A stretch of DNA of 38,577 bases from Rhodospirillales bacterium (GTDB lineage Bacteria > Pseudomonadota > Alphaproteobacteria > CACIAM-22H2). The notes beneath the pieces are model-generated. The model was not told the origin of the DNA. It saw only the letters and a list, made by a program, of their open reading frames with translations, and made no database searches. The DNA lies in NCBI GenBank assembly GCA_016794025.1, contig JAEUKX010000052.1:1-38577 (forward strand). The letters run 5' to 3'. Shown in pieces: positions 8,742-18,154 of this stretch (position 1 is the first letter of the stretch; every line of letters starts with the position of its first letter). The position numbers and the translations under genes are program-made.

Positions 8742-8908
8742 TCCTGCTCCGATCCCGATTGACGACTGCGACGCGGCTTATGCCATGCCGGCTCGTCGGC
8801 CGGAATGTCACAATTTATTCAAAAAACCGTCGTACCCGGAAATTCCGATGGAGGCACATAAATAGGACGGCGGCGTGCCCCGATCCACGGGCATGTCAGG
8901 AGATCGCG
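8742..8908. other. intergenic region between asd and the methyltransferase gene
   Basis: A 167-bp divergent spacer. It holds TTGACG at 8759-8764, an AT-rich patch at 8813-8830, and a 6-bp stem (GTGCCC/GGGCAT, G-T closed) just upstream of the Shine-Dalgarno of the plus-strand gene. The frame of the methyltransferase is open through this spacer, but without a ribosome-binding site. It probably contains both promoters; I cannot assign either firmly. Confidence 0.4.
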
Positions 8909-9505
8909 ATGACCCGCAAGGCCGACGAACACCCGGAAGAAGCGCTGTTTTTCCGGCGCTGGCTCGCAAATCCAATGAAGGTCGGTGCCGTCCTTCCATC
9001 CTCGAGCCAGCTTGCCCGGCTGGTCGCCCGCCGGGCCCGCCCCGGACCCGGCCAATGCATCGTCGAGCTCGGGCCCGGCACGGGGCCCGTCACACGGGCA
9101 CTGCTGGAAGGCGGCGTTCCGGCAAACCGCCTCTTCGTCGTCGAGATCGACGCTGCCTTGTGCGGGTTCTTGCGCCGGGAGTTTCCCGATGTCGCCGTCA
9201 TTCAGGGCGATGCGCGCAACCTGCCGGAACTGCTGCCGCCCGAATGGGTCGGGAAAGTCGCCTGCGTCGTATCTGGAATCCCGATGCTGCCACTGCCCAT
9301 TGAAGTTCAGCGTGACCTGACGCGCGCCGCCTTCGCCGTAATGGCGCCAGGCGGGGAGATCGTCCAATACACGTATTCCCCCGCCTCGCCGATCAAGACG
9401 AAGCCGCTCGGTCTCAAGGGCCACCGCGAGGGCTGGGCGATTCTGAACTTCCCGCCGGCCTGGGTCTGGACCTACCTGCCCGAGCCTGCGCCCGCGACGG
9501 CCTGA
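8909..9505 (+). CDS. PmtA-like class I SAM-dependent methyltransferase (phospholipid N-methyltransferase family)
   Basis: A 198-residue SAM-dependent methyltransferase. The N-terminal FFRRWLANPMKVGAVLPSS block followed by IVELGPGTGPVT (51-62, SAM-binding motif I) and VVEIDAALCGFLR (motif II region) is characteristic of the PmtA/rRNA-dimethylase-like group, whose best-known members convert phosphatidylethanolamine to phosphatidylcholine in alphaproteobacteria. Substrate is inferred from family resemblance only. The ATG at 8909 is chosen because AGGAG (8898-8902) is correctly spaced and homologues start near here; the frame is open to 8759. Its stop is 4 bp from the leuB stop on the opposite strand. 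Confidence 0.8.
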   Translation: MTRKADEHPEEALFFRRWLANPMKVGAVLPSSSQLARLVARRARPGPGQCIVELGPGTGPVTRALLEGGVPANRLFVVEIDAALCGFLRREFPDVAVIQGDARNLPELLPPEWVGKVACVVSGIPMLPLPIEVQRDLTRAAFAVMAPGGEIVQYTYSPASPIKTKPLGLKGHREGWAILNFPPAWVWTYLPEPAPATA

Positions 9506-9509
9506 CAGT

Positions 9510-10622
9510 TCAGGCCGCCAGCGCGTCAAGCTCCTTCAGGAGCGCATCGCCCATTTGCGTCGTCGAGACGACCGTTGCACCGGCCGACGCGATGTCGCGC
9601 GTGCGCAGGCCCTTGGCAAGGACGTTCTTCGCGGCCTGCTCGACGAGGCTGGCATCGTCGGCAAGATCGAAGGAATAGCGCAGCATCATCGCGAACGACA
9701 GGAGCGTGGCCAGCGGATTGGCCATGTCCTTGCCGGCGATGTCGGGCGCCGAACCGTGCACGGGCTCGTAGAGCGCCTTGCGGCGGCCGGTGGCATCGGG
9801 CGCGCCCAGCGAGGCCGACGGAAGCATGCCCAGCGAGCCCGTCAGCATCGCCGCGCAGTCCGAAAGGATGTCGCCGAACAGGTTGTCGGTCACGATCACG
9901 TCGAACTGCTTGGGATTGCGAACGAGCTGCATGGCGCAGTTGTCGGCGTACATGTGCTCGAGCTTGACGTCGGCGTATTCCGCCTTGTGCAGGGCCGTCA
10001 CGACCTCGCGCCACAGCACGCCCGTGTGCATGACGTTCGCCTTCTCGACCGAGTGCACCTTGTTGCCGCGCTTGCGCGCCAGCTCGAAGGCCACGCGCGA
10101 GACGCGCTGGATCTCTCCGGTCGTGTAGACCTGCGTATCGACGGCCTTCTTCTGCCCGTCGGGCAGCGTGGTCACGCCGCGCGGCTCGCCGAAATAGACG
10201 CCGCCGGTAAGTTCGCGAAGAATCAGGATATCGAGTCCGGCGACGAGTTCGCGCTTGAGCGAGGAAGCGTCGGCCAGCGCGTCGAACACCAGCGCCGGGC
10301 GCAGGTTCGCGAACAGGTCCATTTCCTTGCGCAGGCGCAGCAGGCCGCGCTCCGGCTTCTTGTCGAAAGGCAGGTTGTCCCACTGCGGGCCGCCGACCGC
10401 GCCGAAGAGCGTGGCGTCGCACGACTGGGCGAGCGCCATCGTCTCGTCCGTCAGCGGCGTGCCGTGCTTCTCGTAGGACGAGCCGCCGACCAGCCCTTCC
10501 TTGATGTCGAACGACACGGTCCGGCGCTTGTCGAACCATTCGACGACACGGCGGACCTGACGCATGGCCTCGGGACCGATGCCGTCGCCGGGAAGAACAA
10601 GGAGCTTGCGGTTGGATGCCAT
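9510..10622 (-). CDS. leuB: 3-isopropylmalate dehydrogenase
   Basis: A 370-residue NAD-dependent dehydrogenase that oxidises and decarboxylates 3-isopropylmalate in leucine synthesis. Visible are [12 protein letters not shown] at the N-terminus, the substrate loop with [14 protein letters not shown] (Arg contacts), [13 protein letters not shown] (metal-binding Asp residues) and [13 protein letters not shown] (NAD-binding). Length is normal for LeuB. The frame remains open upstream through leuD, but ATG 10622 gives the family N-terminus. It is the last gene of the leuC-RDD-leuD-leuB run, 23 bp after leuD, and ends 4 bp from the convergent methyltransferase gene. Confidence 0.96.
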   Translation of the reverse strand: MASNRKLLVLPGDGIGPEAMRQVRRVVEWFDKRRTVSFDIKEGLVGGSSYEKHGTPLTDETMALAQSCDATLFGAVGGPQWDNLPFDKKPERGLLRLRKEMDLFANLRPALVFDALADASSLKRELVAGLDILILRELTGGVYFGEPRGVTTLPDGQKKAVDTQVYTTGEIQRVSRVAFELARKRGNKVHSVEKANVMHTGVLWREVVTALHKAEYADVKLEHMYADNCAMQLVRNPKQFDVIVTDNLFGDILSDCAAMLTGSLGMLPSASLGAPDATGRRKALYEPVHGSAPDIAGKDMANPLATLLSFAMMLRYSFDLADDASLVEQAAKNVLAKGLRTRDIASAGATVVSTTQMGDALLKELDALAA

Positions 10623-10645
10623 TTCGTCTCTCCGGTACCGGTGTT

Positions 10646-11263
10646 TCAGCGCGCCTGGGCGAGCCAGGGCTGCGACTGGCGCTGCTTGGCCTCGTAGGCG
10701 TCGATGTGCTGGGCCTTCTCCATCGTCAGCGCGATGTCGTCGAGGCCGTTCAGCAGGCAGTGGCGGCGGAACGGGTCGAGGTCGAACTTGACCGTGCCGC
10801 CGTCGGGCCCGCGGATTTCCATCTTTTCCAGATCGACGGTGAGCGTGGCGTTGGCGCCGCGGTTGGCATCGTCCATCAGCTTGGCGAGATCTTCCTTCGA
10901 GACCCTGATGGGCAGGATCCCGTTCTTGAAGCAGTTGTTGTAGAAGATGTCGGCAAACGACGTGCTGATGACGCAGCGGATGCCGAAGTCGAGCAGCGCC
11001 CACGGTGCATGTTCGCGCGACGAGCCGCAGCCGAAATTGTCGCCGGCGACCAGCACCTGCGCCTTGCGGTACGCCGGCTTGTTCAGCACGAAGTCCGGGT
11101 TCTCCTTGCCGTCGGCCGTGTAGCGCATCTCCTCGAACAGGGCCTTGCCCAGCCCGGTGCGCTTGATCGTTTTCAGATGCTGCTTGGGGATGATCATGTC
11201 GGTGTCGATATTGATCATCGGCAGCGGAGCCGCCACACCGGTCAGGACCGTGAACTTGTCCAT
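10646..11263 (-). CDS. leuD: 3-isopropylmalate dehydratase small subunit
   Basis: A 205-residue swivel domain that pairs with LeuC to isomerise 2-isopropylmalate to 3-isopropylmalate. Family blocks are [18 protein letters not shown] near the N-terminus, [17 protein letters not shown] in the centre and [18 protein letters not shown]. The ATG at 11263 is preceded by GGGGAGAA as Shine-Dalgarno. It lies between the RDD gene (20 bp upstream) and leuB (23 bp downstream). Confidence 0.96.
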   Translation of the reverse strand: MDKFTVLTGVAAPLPMINIDTDMIIPKQHLKTIKRTGLGKALFEEMRYTADGKENPDFVLNKPAYRKAQVLVAGDNFGCGSSREHAPWALLDFGIRCVISTSFADIFYNNCFKNGILPIRVSKEDLAKLMDDANRGANATLTVDLEKMEIRGPDGGTVKFDLDPFRRHCLLNGLDDIALTMEKAQHIDAYEAKQRQSQPWLAQAR

Positions 11264-11283
11264 GTCGTTCTCCCCTTCGTGTT

Positions 11284-11982
11284 TCAGGCGCCGGCGCGCA
11301 CGACTCGCGTGCCGACGAGGATATCGTGGAAGGCCTGGCCCGTGCCGGTGATCCCGGCGAGCACGTAGCCGAAGCCGGTGGCCGCAATCTCGAAAAGCTT
11401 CAGAAACTGGCGGGCGATGGCGCGGCCGGGCCGGAGCCGCCGTCCGGCAAGGTCGACGACGCGCACGCCGAAGGCCCGCTTGCCGGGCGTGGCCTGCCAG
11501 CGCGAGCCCTCGAAGAACGCGAAATAGGCGAACGGCAGCAGGACAGCCAGCGCCTGCGTGCCGACGAGCCGTGCGAGCCCGCGCATGTTACGCGCGACAA
11601 GCAGCTCGGAACGGACGGGTTCGACGCGCCCATCGTCGTAGCGGATCTCGCCCTCGGCGATGGCCCAGATGCGCACCGTGCCGTCGGCGTGCCTGCGGAT
11701 TTCGCGCCGCAGCTCGACCGTACGGCGCCCGGTTCCCTCGACGAGGCGTTCGTCCTCGCTGGAGGCAAGCGTGCGCTCCACCTCGACGACCGGGCTTTCC
11801 CGCCAGAAAGGATAGAGGAGATCGCCCATCGTCGAACGGCTCGTCACATTGATCGTGTTGATCACGGCGAAGAGAAGTGCCGTGAGGATCGCGGCATCGA
11901 GGGCCAATGCCGCCACCCGCGCGCGGAACGGCGCCACGTCGGACGTGGCGCGCGCCGGCTGGATGGCGAGCAGAAACCTCAA
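11284..11982 (-). CDS. RDD family membrane protein inserted between leuC and leuD
   Basis: A 232-residue protein if read from TTG 11982. That TTG overlaps the leuC stop (TTGA, 11979-11982), suggesting translational coupling; the only ATG further in would remove the first membrane helix. It has a first helix after [15 protein letters not shown] (the Arg and first Asp of the RDD pattern), a second hydrophobic stretch ([17 protein letters not shown]), then [13 protein letters not shown], the typical RDD turn, and a third hydrophobic stretch. The ~80-residue segment between helices 1 and 2 is charged and longer than in minimal RDD proteins. RDD proteins are poorly understood; some are linked to ion transport. 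No known role in leucine synthesis. Confidence 0.75.
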   Translation of the reverse strand: MRFLLAIQPARATSDVAPFRARVAALALDAAILTALLFAVINTINVTSRSTMGDLLYPFWRESPVVEVERTLASSEDERLVEGTGRRTVELRREIRRHADGTVRIWAIAEGEIRYDDGRVEPVRSELLVARNMRGLARLVGTQALAVLLPFAYFAFFEGSRWQATPGKRAFGVRVVDLAGRRLRPGRAIARQFLKLFEIAATGFGYVLAGITGTGQAFHDILVGTRVVRAGA

Positions 11983-13388
11983 CGCTGAAACTCGCGCACG
12001 TCCGCGAGACGGCCCGTCAGCGCCGCCGCCGCCGCCATTTCCGGCGAAACGAGATGCGTGCGCCCGCCGCGGCCCTGCCGGCCCTCGAAGTTGCGGTTGG
12101 ACGTCGACGCACACCGTTCGCCCGGCTGCAGCTTGTCGGCGTTCATGGCCAGACACATCGAACAGCCCGGCTCGCGCCATTCGAAGCCCGCCTCGCGGAA
12201 GATCTTGTCCAGACCCTCCCGCTCGGCCTGTTCCTTGACGAGGCCGGAGCCCGGCACCACCAGCGCCTGCACGTGGCCCACGACCTTTCGGCCCTTGGCG
12301 ATCGCGGCGGCGGCGCGTAGATCCTCGATGCGGCCATTGGTGCAGCTGCCGATAAAGACCTTGTCGATCTTCACGTCGACGAGCTTCGTGCCCGGCGTGA
12401 GGCCCATATAGTCGAGCGAGCGCTTGACCGCGGCGCGCTTCGCCTCGTCGGCGACGTCGGCCGGATTCGGCACGACGGAAACGATCGGCAGGACGTCCTC
12501 CGGCGAGGTGCCCCACGTCACCATCGGCGCGATATCCTTGGCGTCGAGGAACACCTCGGTGTCGTACTTGGCGCCCGGGTCGGAGGGCAGCGTCTTCCAG
12601 TAGGCGACGGCCGCCTCCCACGCGGCACCCTTGGGCGCATGCGGACGGCCTTTCACGTAGGCGAAGGTCGTCTCGTCCGGCGCCACCAGTCCGGCACGCG
12701 CGCCGCCCTCGATGGTCATGTTGCAGACGGTCATCCGGCCTTCCATCGACAGTTCGCGGATCACGTTGCCCGCGAACTCGACGACATGGCCCGTACCGCC
12801 CGCCGTGCCGATCTTGCCGATGATGGCGAGGATCACGTCCTTGGCGGTGACGCCAAGACCGGTCTTGCCTTCGACCGTGATGCGCATGTTCTTGGCCGGG
12901 CGCTGGACCAGCGTCTGCGTCGCAAGCACGTGCTCGACCTCCGACGTGCCGATGCCGAAGGCGAGCGCGCCGAAAGCACCGTGCGTGGCCGTATGGCTGT
13001 CGCCGCAAACGATCGTCATGCCGGGCTGGGTGAAGCCCTGCTCCGGCCCGATGATGTGGACGATGCCCTGCCGGACGTCGTCCATGCCGTAATATTCGAC
13101 GCCGAAATCCCTGGCGTTCTTCTCCAGCGTATCGACCTGGATGCGGCTTTCCTCGTCCGCGATGCCCTTGGAACGGTCGGTCGTCGGCACGTTGTGATCG
13201 GCCACCGCGATCGTGGCGTCCGGGCGGCGGACCTTGCGGCCGGCCATGCGTAGCCCCTCGAAGGCCTGCGGGCTCGTCACTTCGTGGACGAGATGGCGGT
13301 CGATGTAGAGCACGCAGGTCCCGTCGTCCTGGCGGTGGACAACATGACTGTCCCAGATCTTGTCGAACAACGTGCGTGGCTTCGTCAT
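11979..13388 (-). CDS. leuC: 3-isopropylmalate dehydratase large subunit
   Basis: About 469 residues from ATG 13388 (475 from ATG 13406). It is the 4Fe-4S aconitase-family subunit of isopropylmalate isomerase. Landmarks are [38 protein letters not shown] and the cluster Cys residues in [12 protein letters not shown] and [10 protein letters not shown], then [17 protein letters not shown]. Two in-frame starts both have good Shine-Dalgarno sequences: GGAGGAA before 13406 and GGGAGAAG before 13388. The second gives the usual N-terminus [17 protein letters not shown] and is preferred slightly. A strong hairpin lies between rplS and this gene. The stop overlaps the RDD start. Confidence 0.95.
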   Translation of the reverse strand: MTKPRTLFDKIWDSHVVHRQDDGTCVLYIDRHLVHEVTSPQAFEGLRMAGRKVRRPDATIAVADHNVPTTDRSKGIADEESRIQVDTLEKNARDFGVEYYGMDDVRQGIVHIIGPEQGFTQPGMTIVCGDSHTATHGAFGALAFGIGTSEVEHVLATQTLVQRPAKNMRITVEGKTGLGVTAKDVILAIIGKIGTAGGTGHVVEFAGNVIRELSMEGRMTVCNMTIEGGARAGLVAPDETTFAYVKGRPHAPKGAAWEAAVAYWKTLPSDPGAKYDTEVFLDAKDIAPMVTWGTSPEDVLPIVSVVPNPADVADEAKRAAVKRSLDYMGLTPGTKLVDVKIDKVFIGSCTNGRIEDLRAAAAIAKGRKVVGHVQALVVPGSGLVKEQAEREGLDKIFREAGFEWREPGCSMCLAMNADKLQPGERCASTSNRNFEGRQGRGGRTHLVSPEMAAAAALTGRLADVREFQR

Positions 13389-13420
13389 CGCTTCTTCTCC
13401 CGACATCCCGTTCCTCCGGC

Positions 13421-13451
13421 GGGGCCGGCCGGTGGATCCCGGCCCGGCCCC
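13421..13451 (-). repeat. long GC-rich hairpin between rplS and leuC
   Basis: An inverted repeat in the rplS-leuC spacer: GGGGCCGGCCGG (13421-13432) and CCGGCCCGGCCCC (13439-13451) pair over 12 bp with a single bulge and a 6-nt loop. No U-run follows on the minus strand; instead the leuC Shine-Dalgarno GGAGGAA comes a few bases later. It therefore does not look like a standard intrinsic terminator. It could act as an mRNA-processing or stability element between the ribosomal and leucine parts of the transcript, or modulate leuC translation. Confidence 0.6.
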
Positions 13452-13461
13452 TCCCGGCGGC

Positions 13462-13902
13462 TTACTTCTTCTCGGCCGACACTTCCGCCGAGGAGGCCTC
13501 GAGCTCGGCAGCGCTCATCTCGGCTGCCGTGGCGGCGATGCCGCCCGTCTTCTCGACGATGCGCGCCGACTTGCCCGTGCGGCCGCGCAGGTAATAGAGC
13601 TTCGCGCGGCGCACGTCGCCGCGACGGACAACCTCGATGCCGCCCAGGCGCGGCGAGTAGAGCGGGAACACGCGCTCCACGCCTTCGCCGAACGAGATCT
13701 TGCGCACCGTGAAGTTCGAGCTCAGCCCCGCGTTCTTGCGCGCGATGCAGACGCCCTCGAACGTCTGAAGGCGCTCGCGCGTGCCTTCCTGCACCTTGAC
13801 CTGCACGCGCAGCGTATCGCCGGGCGCGAAGTCGGGCACCTTGCGGGCAGCCACGAGCTTGCCGATCTGCTCCTTCTCGATCTGTTCGATGATGTTCGCC
13901 AT
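13462..13902 (-). CDS. rplS: 50S ribosomal protein L19
   Basis: A 146-residue ribosomal protein located at the 30S-50S interface. The core is canonical: IIEQIEKEQ start, [49 protein letters not shown] and [24 protein letters not shown]. The last ~30 residues form an Ala/Glu-rich tail beyond the core, common in alphaproteobacterial L19. The ATG at 13902 is preceded by AGGAGAAG. It follows trmD by 22 bp and precedes leuC. Confidence 0.97.
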   Translation of the reverse strand: MANIIEQIEKEQIGKLVAARKVPDFAPGDTLRVQVKVQEGTRERLQTFEGVCIARKNAGLSSNFTVRKISFGEGVERVFPLYSPRLGGIEVVRRGDVRRAKLYYLRGRTGKSARIVEKTGGIAATAAEMSAAELEASSAEVSAEKK

Positions 13903-13924
13903 AGTCGCTTCTCCTCTTGAACCT

Positions 13925-14683
13925 TCAATGTTGCGTGCGTGCCTGGCGCTTGGCCCACAGATCGGGGCGTCGCTCGGCGGTGAGGCGCATGGCCTCTTCC
14001 CGCCGCCAGGCGCGGATTTTTGCGTGATTGCCGGAGGTGAGCACCGCCGGCACCTCGCGGTCGTGCCAGATGGCCGGCCGCGTGTAGTGGGGATATTCCA
14101 GAAGCCCGTCCTCGAAGCTTTCCTCGCCCAGCGAGTCGGCCGCACCCAGAACGCCGGGGAGCAGCCGCACGCAGGCGTCGACGAGACACATCGCCGCCGG
14201 CTCGCCGCCGGACAGGACATAGTCGCCGATCGAAACCTCCTCGAGCCCGCGCGCCTCGACGACGCGGGCATCCACGCCTTCGAAGCGGCCGCACAGCAGG
14301 ACGACGCCGGGCCCTGCCGCCAGTCCGCGTGCGCGGTCCTGATCAAAGGGCCGTCCGCGGGGGCTGAGATAGATCGCGGCCGCCCCTTCCGGGGCGCGTG
14401 CGATCGCGACGGCGAGTGCGGCATCGACCACATCGGGCTTCATCACCATGCCCGGTCCGCCGCCGAAGGGAATGTCGTCGACCGTCCGGTGGCGGTCGGT
14501 CGCGAAGTCGCGGATGTCGACCGTCTCCAGCGCCCACGCGCCGTCGGCGGCCGCGCGGCCGGGGATCGACGCGCCGAGCGGTCCGGGAAACATCTCCGGG
14601 TAGAGCGTGAGCACGAGCGCGCGCCACGGCGCGCGTGCGCCGTCCGCCTTGCCGTTCCCCGCCATGTCCGCCGCAACGCTCAT
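13925..14683 (-). CDS. trmD: tRNA (guanine-37-N1)-methyltransferase
   Basis: A 252-residue SPOUT-fold enzyme that methylates G37 next to the anticodon to prevent frameshifting. The family blocks are [40 protein letters not shown] and the knot [11 protein letters not shown], followed by [14 protein letters not shown]. The start ATG 14683 overlaps the rimM stop as ATGA (14680-14683). The extra [16 protein letters not shown] segment before the conserved start is a short variable extension, and an internal ATG at 14665 is a less likely alternative. Confidence 0.96.
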   Translation of the reverse strand: MSVAADMAGNGKADGARAPWRALVLTLYPEMFPGPLGASIPGRAAADGAWALETVDIRDFATDRHRTVDDIPFGGGPGMVMKPDVVDAALAVAIARAPEGAAAIYLSPRGRPFDQDRARGLAAGPGVVLLCGRFEGVDARVVEARGLEEVSIGDYVLSGGEPAAMCLVDACVRLLPGVLGAADSLGEESFEDGLLEYPHYTRPAIWHDREVPAVLTSGNHAKIRAWRREEAMRLTAERRPDLWAKRQARTQH

Positions 14684-15237
14684 TCCTGCGACCCGTCGTC
14701 CTTCGCTTCCACTTCGACGGGCGGATCGACAACGATCCGTCCGCCTTCGACATCCACCACCGGCACCACCCGCTTCGTGAAGGGCAGCAGCAAGTCCTTC
14801 CCGCCTTCGCCCGCCACCTCGACGATGTCGCCCGCCCCGTAGTTGGCCAGCGATTTCACCGTTCCGAGCCGCCGGCCTTGCGTGTCTTCCACGGCAAGAC
14901 CCACGAGATCGGCGTGGTACCAGACTTCCGCCCCCTTCGGCGTCCGCCTGGGTTTCGCCCCCAGGGCCGCGCGCTCGACATAGAGCCGCAGTCCCTTCAG
15001 CGCCTCGGCCGCGTTCCGGTCCTCGATCCCCTCGAGCCGGGCCACGACCAGTCCGCGAGCCTCGCCCCGTACCCGGATCGCGAAGCGGCGCTGGCCGCTT
15101 TCGTCCGCAACGGGGCCGTAGGCGCCGACGTCCTTCGCCTGGGCGGTGAAGCTCTTGATCTTGACCTCGCCGCGCACGCCGTGGGCTCCCACGACGGCGC
15201 CGACCAGGATCGGCTTCGTGCCCGGACCGGACGCCAT
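14680..15237 (-). CDS. rimM: ribosome maturation factor RimM
   Basis: About 185 residues. It binds S19 during 30S head assembly. The N-terminal beta-barrel begins [21 protein letters not shown], and the C-terminal PRC-barrel contains [32 protein letters not shown] and [16 protein letters not shown] 15237 lies 4 bp after the rpsP stop and is preferred; an in-frame ATG at 15255 would overlap rpsP. The stop overlaps trmD (ATGA). Order rpsP-rimM-trmD-rplS is the conserved operon. Confidence 0.95.
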   Translation of the reverse strand: MASGPGTKPILVGAVVGAHGVRGEVKIKSFTAQAKDVGAYGPVADESGQRRFAIRVRGEARGLVVARLEGIEDRNAAEALKGLRLYVERAALGAKPRRTPKGAEVWYHADLVGLAVEDTQGRRLGTVKSLANYGAGDIVEVAGEGGKDLLLPFTKRVVPVVDVEGGRIVVDPPVEVEAKDDGSQE

Positions 15238-15241
15238 CGCC

Positions 15242-15610
15242 TCAGGCCGCGGCACCCGCCTCGGCCGGCTTGGCCGCGGCTTCCTCGGCCGCCTTCAGAC
15301 GTTCCTGCGCCTTCTTCTTGGGCGCGGACTTCTTCGGCGTCTCGCGGATCTCGGGCTTGGGGCCCAACGAGAGCGCGTGCAGGAAGTGGGCAACGCGCTC
15401 CGACGGCTGCGCGCCCTTCGAGAGCCAGTGCTTCGCGCGCTCGACGTCGATGACGACGCGCTTGGGGTTCGCCTTGTCGAGCATCGGGTCGTAGTAACCG
15501 ATCTTCTCGATGAAGCGGCCGTCGCGCGCCATGCGGCTGTCCGCGACGACGATCTTGTAGTGCGGGCGGTTCTTTGCACCGCCGCGGCTCATGCGAATCT
15601 TGACGGACAT
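15242..15610 (-). CDS. rpsP: 30S ribosomal protein S16
   Basis: A 122-residue ribosomal protein. The first ~80 residues are canonical ([49 protein letters not shown]). The remaining ~40 residues are a Lys/Ala/Glu-rich extension ([20 protein letters not shown]), typical of alphaproteobacterial S16. It follows ffh by 51 bp on the same strand, so it probably belongs to the ffh transcript. Confidence 0.97.
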   Translation of the reverse strand: MSVKIRMSRGGAKNRPHYKIVVADSRMARDGRFIEKIGYYDPMLDKANPKRVVIDVERAKHWLSKGAQPSERVAHFLHALSLGPKPEIRETPKKSAPKKKAQERLKAAEEAAAKPAEAGAAA

Positions 15611-15661
15611 TGTCGGTTGGATCCTTTCGTTCTGTCTTCAGTGTCGTGTCGTTCGGTTGCG

Positions 15662-17011
15662 CTACCTGCGGAAGAGATTGGCCATCCCCGTCCGCATCAT
15701 TCCCTTCTGGCCGAGCTTGCCCATCTGCTTCATGACGCGGCTCATATCCATGAACTGCTTCACGAGGCGATTGACCTCCTCGACCGTCGTGCCGGAGCCG
15801 GTCGCGATGCGCCGCTTGCGGCTGCCGTTGAGCAGCTTGGCGTCGCGCCGTTCCTTTCGCGTCATCGAGCGGATGATCGCCGCCTGGCGGCCGATCACCT
15901 TCTCGTCCACGTTCGCGTTGGCGAGCTGTGCCTTCATCTTCTGGACGCCGGGCAGCATGCCCATGACGCCGCCAAGCCCGCCCATCTTCTTGACCTGCTC
16001 GAGCTGGGAGAGCATGTCGTCGAAATCGAAATTGCCCTTCTTGATCTTTGCAGCGAGCTTCTCGGCCTCTTCGGCGTCGACCGTCTCCTGCGCCTTCTCG
16101 ACGAGGCCGACGATGTCGCCCATGCCGAGGATACGGCCCGCGATGCGGTCGGGATGGAACACGTCGATCGCGTCCATCTTCTCGCCAAGGCCGATGAACT
16201 TGATCGGCTTGCCGGTGACCGCGCGCATCGACAGTGCCGCACCGCCGCGCTGGTCGCCGTCCACGCGCGTCATCACGATGCCCGTGACGCCGATGCGCGT
16301 GTTGAACTGGGTGGCGGTGTTGACGGCGTCCTGGCCCGTGAGCGCGTCGACGACCAGCAGCGATTCGGTCGGCTGGACGGCGTCGCGCACGGCGGCGGCT
16401 TCGGCCATCAGCTCGTCGTCGATCGAAAGGCGGCCGGCCGTGTCGAGGATGACGACGTCGTAGCCTTCGTTGCGGCCCGTCTCCATCGCGCGCCTGGCGA
16501 TCGCGACGGGATCCTGTCCTGCCACGATGGGAAGCGTCGGCACCTCGACCTGCGTGCCCAGCACGGCGAGCTGTTCCTGAGCGGCCGGGCGCCGCACGTC
16601 GAGCGAGGCGAGAAGGACCTTCTTGCGGTCCTTCGCGACAAGGCGCTTGGCGAGCTTCGCGGAGGTCGTCGTCTTGCCCGAGCCCTGCAGGCCGAGCATG
16701 AGGATTGCCACCGGCGGGTTGGCCCGCAGGTTGATCTCGCTCGCCTGCGCGCCCAGCGTCTCCACGAGCTTGTCGTTGACGATCTTGACGACCATCTGGC
16801 CGGGCGTGACGGAGCGCACGACCTGCTGGCCGATCGCTTCCAGCTTCACGCCGGCGATGAAGTCCTTGACGACGGAGAGCGCGACGTCGGCCTCGAGCAG
16901 CGCCACGCGCACCTCGCGCAGGGCAGCATCGACATCCGCTTCGCCAAGCGCACCGCGCCCGCGCAGCTTGTCGAAGACCGACCCCAGCCTGGTGGAAAGC
17001 GACTCGAACAT
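15662..17011 (-). CDS. ffh: signal recognition particle protein Ffh
   Basis: A 449-residue SRP54 GTPase that binds signal sequences and SRP RNA and targets nascent membrane proteins to FtsY. The N domain starts MFESLSTRLGSVFDKLRGRG. The G domain has GLQGSGKTTTSAKLA, DVRRPAAQEQL, DTAGRLS and TRVDGDQRGGAALS. The M domain has the methionine-rich stretch MGGLGGVMGMLPG and the RNA-binding region IRSMTRKERRDAKLLNGSRKRRIA-type block (split here by description). A promoter-like sequence at 17125-17153 lies upstream. It heads the run of ribosomal and leucine genes. The SRP RNA gene is not in this window. Confidence 0.97.
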   Translation of the reverse strand: MFESLSTRLGSVFDKLRGRGALGEADVDAALREVRVALLEADVALSVVKDFIAGVKLEAIGQQVVRSVTPGQMVVKIVNDKLVETLGAQASEINLRANPPVAILMLGLQGSGKTTTSAKLAKRLVAKDRKKVLLASLDVRRPAAQEQLAVLGTQVEVPTLPIVAGQDPVAIARRAMETGRNEGYDVVILDTAGRLSIDDELMAEAAAVRDAVQPTESLLVVDALTGQDAVNTATQFNTRIGVTGIVMTRVDGDQRGGAALSMRAVTGKPIKFIGLGEKMDAIDVFHPDRIAGRILGMGDIVGLVEKAQETVDAEEAEKLAAKIKKGNFDFDDMLSQLEQVKKMGGLGGVMGMLPGVQKMKAQLANANVDEKVIGRQAAIIRSMTRKERRDAKLLNGSRKRRIATGSGTTVEEVNRLVKQFMDMSRVMKQMGKLGQKGMMRTGMANLFRR

Positions 17012-17314
17012 GCCGACCGGCAGACCTTCCGTTCACGCAAAACAAGACGGCCGCCGTGCGCGAAACTCGCGGACGGCGGGAGACCCGTAGGCCCAAGGGC
17101 ACAGATTTCCCCTGAACGGCGGCGGTTTTACGGGCAAAGGCCCGGAGCGTCAAGCCGCAGGCCGATACATATATAAGCCGGCCGCCATCTGGGAGCTCCA
17201 AAATATAACTATTTTTCCGTTAATGTACTGAAGATATTTATATTTCTGCCATTTTCTCCGCTTTTGGCGGCCTCGCTAGACTTTCCGGCCGTCCACAGCC
17301 TATATGCGCACCCG
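17012..17314. other. divergent ffh / dapF-mtaB-ftsY intergenic region
   Basis: A 303-bp spacer without a convincing gene. The half nearer ffh is GC-rich and holds the ffh promoter candidate. Positions 17201-17260 are only about 27% G+C, with TATATA-type runs and a GTTAATG, in strong contrast to the surroundings. A second AT run (ATACATATATAAG) lies at 17165-17177. It must contain the dapF promoter, but no -35/-10 pair stands out on the plus strand. Confidence 0.6.
17125..17153 (-). promoter_or_regulatory. candidate housekeeping promoter for ffh
   Basis: On the minus strand, CTTGACG (-35 TTGACG at 17148-17153) is followed after exactly 17 nt by TAAAAC (-10, 17125-17130). This fits the alphaproteobacterial sigma-70 pattern with a preceding C. 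It would give a leader of about 110 nt before ffh ATG 17011. Confidence 0.5.
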
Positions 17315-18154
17315 ATGGACGCCCTTCCGTTTCTCAAGATGCATGGCCTCGGCAACGATTTCGTTGTCGTCGATGCGCGCGCTCGGAAGCCGGCACTCGA
17401 TCTTGACCGCGTGCGCGCGATCGCCGACCGGCACAAGGGCGTAGGTTTCGATCAGCTCGTGGTCATCGAGACGCCGACGGACCCTGCAGCGGAAGTCTTT
17501 TTCCGCTTTCTCAACGCCGACGGATCAGAAGCTGGCGCCTGCGGGAATGGCACGCGCTGCGTCGCAGACCACGTCATGCGCGAAACCGGAGCCGACCGCC
17601 TGCGCATACAGACGCGCGCGGGCCTGCTCGAATCGCGCCGCGCGGCCGATGGGCTCATCGCTGTCGACATGGGGCCCGCACGGCTCGACTGGCGCGAGAT
17701 CCCGCTCGATCGGGACTGCGACACGCTGCACGTGCCGCTTTCGCTGGGTCCGCTTGCCGATCCGGTCGCAACCGGCATGGGCAATCCCCACGCGACCTTC
17801 TTCGTGCCCGACGCCGAGGCGATCGATCTGGCATCGCTCGGGCCGCGGCTCGAGCACGATCGGATCTTCCCGGAGCGTGCGAATATCGGCGTGGCCCAGA
17901 TCCTCGACCCCGGCACCCTCCGGCTGCGCGTGTGGGAGCGCGGGGCCGGGATCACGCTTGCCTGCGGATCGGGTGCATGCGCGGCAACGGTTGCCGCCGT
18001 GCGCCGCGGGCTGCTGTCGGGCCGGCGCGCGCGCGTGATCGTCGATGGCAGTGCCGGCGGCGCCGGCGCGCTGGAAATCGAATGGCGCGCGGATGGCCAC
18101 GTGCTCATGGCGGGCCCGGTCGCGCTGGCATTTTCCGGCGTGTGGCCGGGATGA
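17315..18154 (+). CDS. dapF: diaminopimelate epimerase
   Basis: A 279-residue cofactor-free epimerase converting LL- to meso-diaminopimelate for lysine and peptidoglycan. The two catalytic cysteines are in GACGNGTRC (first) and LACGSGACA (second). FLKMHGLGNDFVVVD at the N-terminus and GNPHATFF complete the signature. ATG 17315 is chosen because the family starts immediately before FLKMHGLGNDF; the frame is open to 17264 only through a TTG. The stop overlaps mtaB as ATGA (18151-18154). Confidence 0.96.
   Translation: MDALPFLKMHGLGNDFVVVDARARKPALDLDRVRAIADRHKGVGFDQLVVIETPTDPAAEVFFRFLNADGSEAGACGNGTRCVADHVMRETGADRLRIQTRAGLLESRRAADGLIAVDMGPARLDWREIPLDRDCDTLHVPLSLGPLADPVATGMGNPHATFFVPDAEAIDLASLGPRLEHDRIFPERANIGVAQILDPGTLRLRVWERGAGITLACGSGACAATVAAVRRGLLSGRRARVIVDGSAGGAGALEIEWRADGHVLMAGPVALAFSGVWPG

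Noticed and set aside
9555..10697. 380-codon plus-strand frame opposite leuB
   Set aside because: Antisense shadow of a clearly identified leuB; no recognisable protein features.
15146..17176. Very long open frame (~676 codons) on the plus strand opposite rimM, rpsP and ffh
   Set aside because: Antisense open frames are expected in G+C-rich coding DNA; the protein is His/Arg/Asp-rich with no family motif, and the minus-strand genes are unmistakable.
17219..17233. TTAA-N7-AAGA near the ffh/dapF spacer as a second CtrA box
   Set aside because: Only one half-site matches; in a 60-bp AT-rich island such partial matches are expected.
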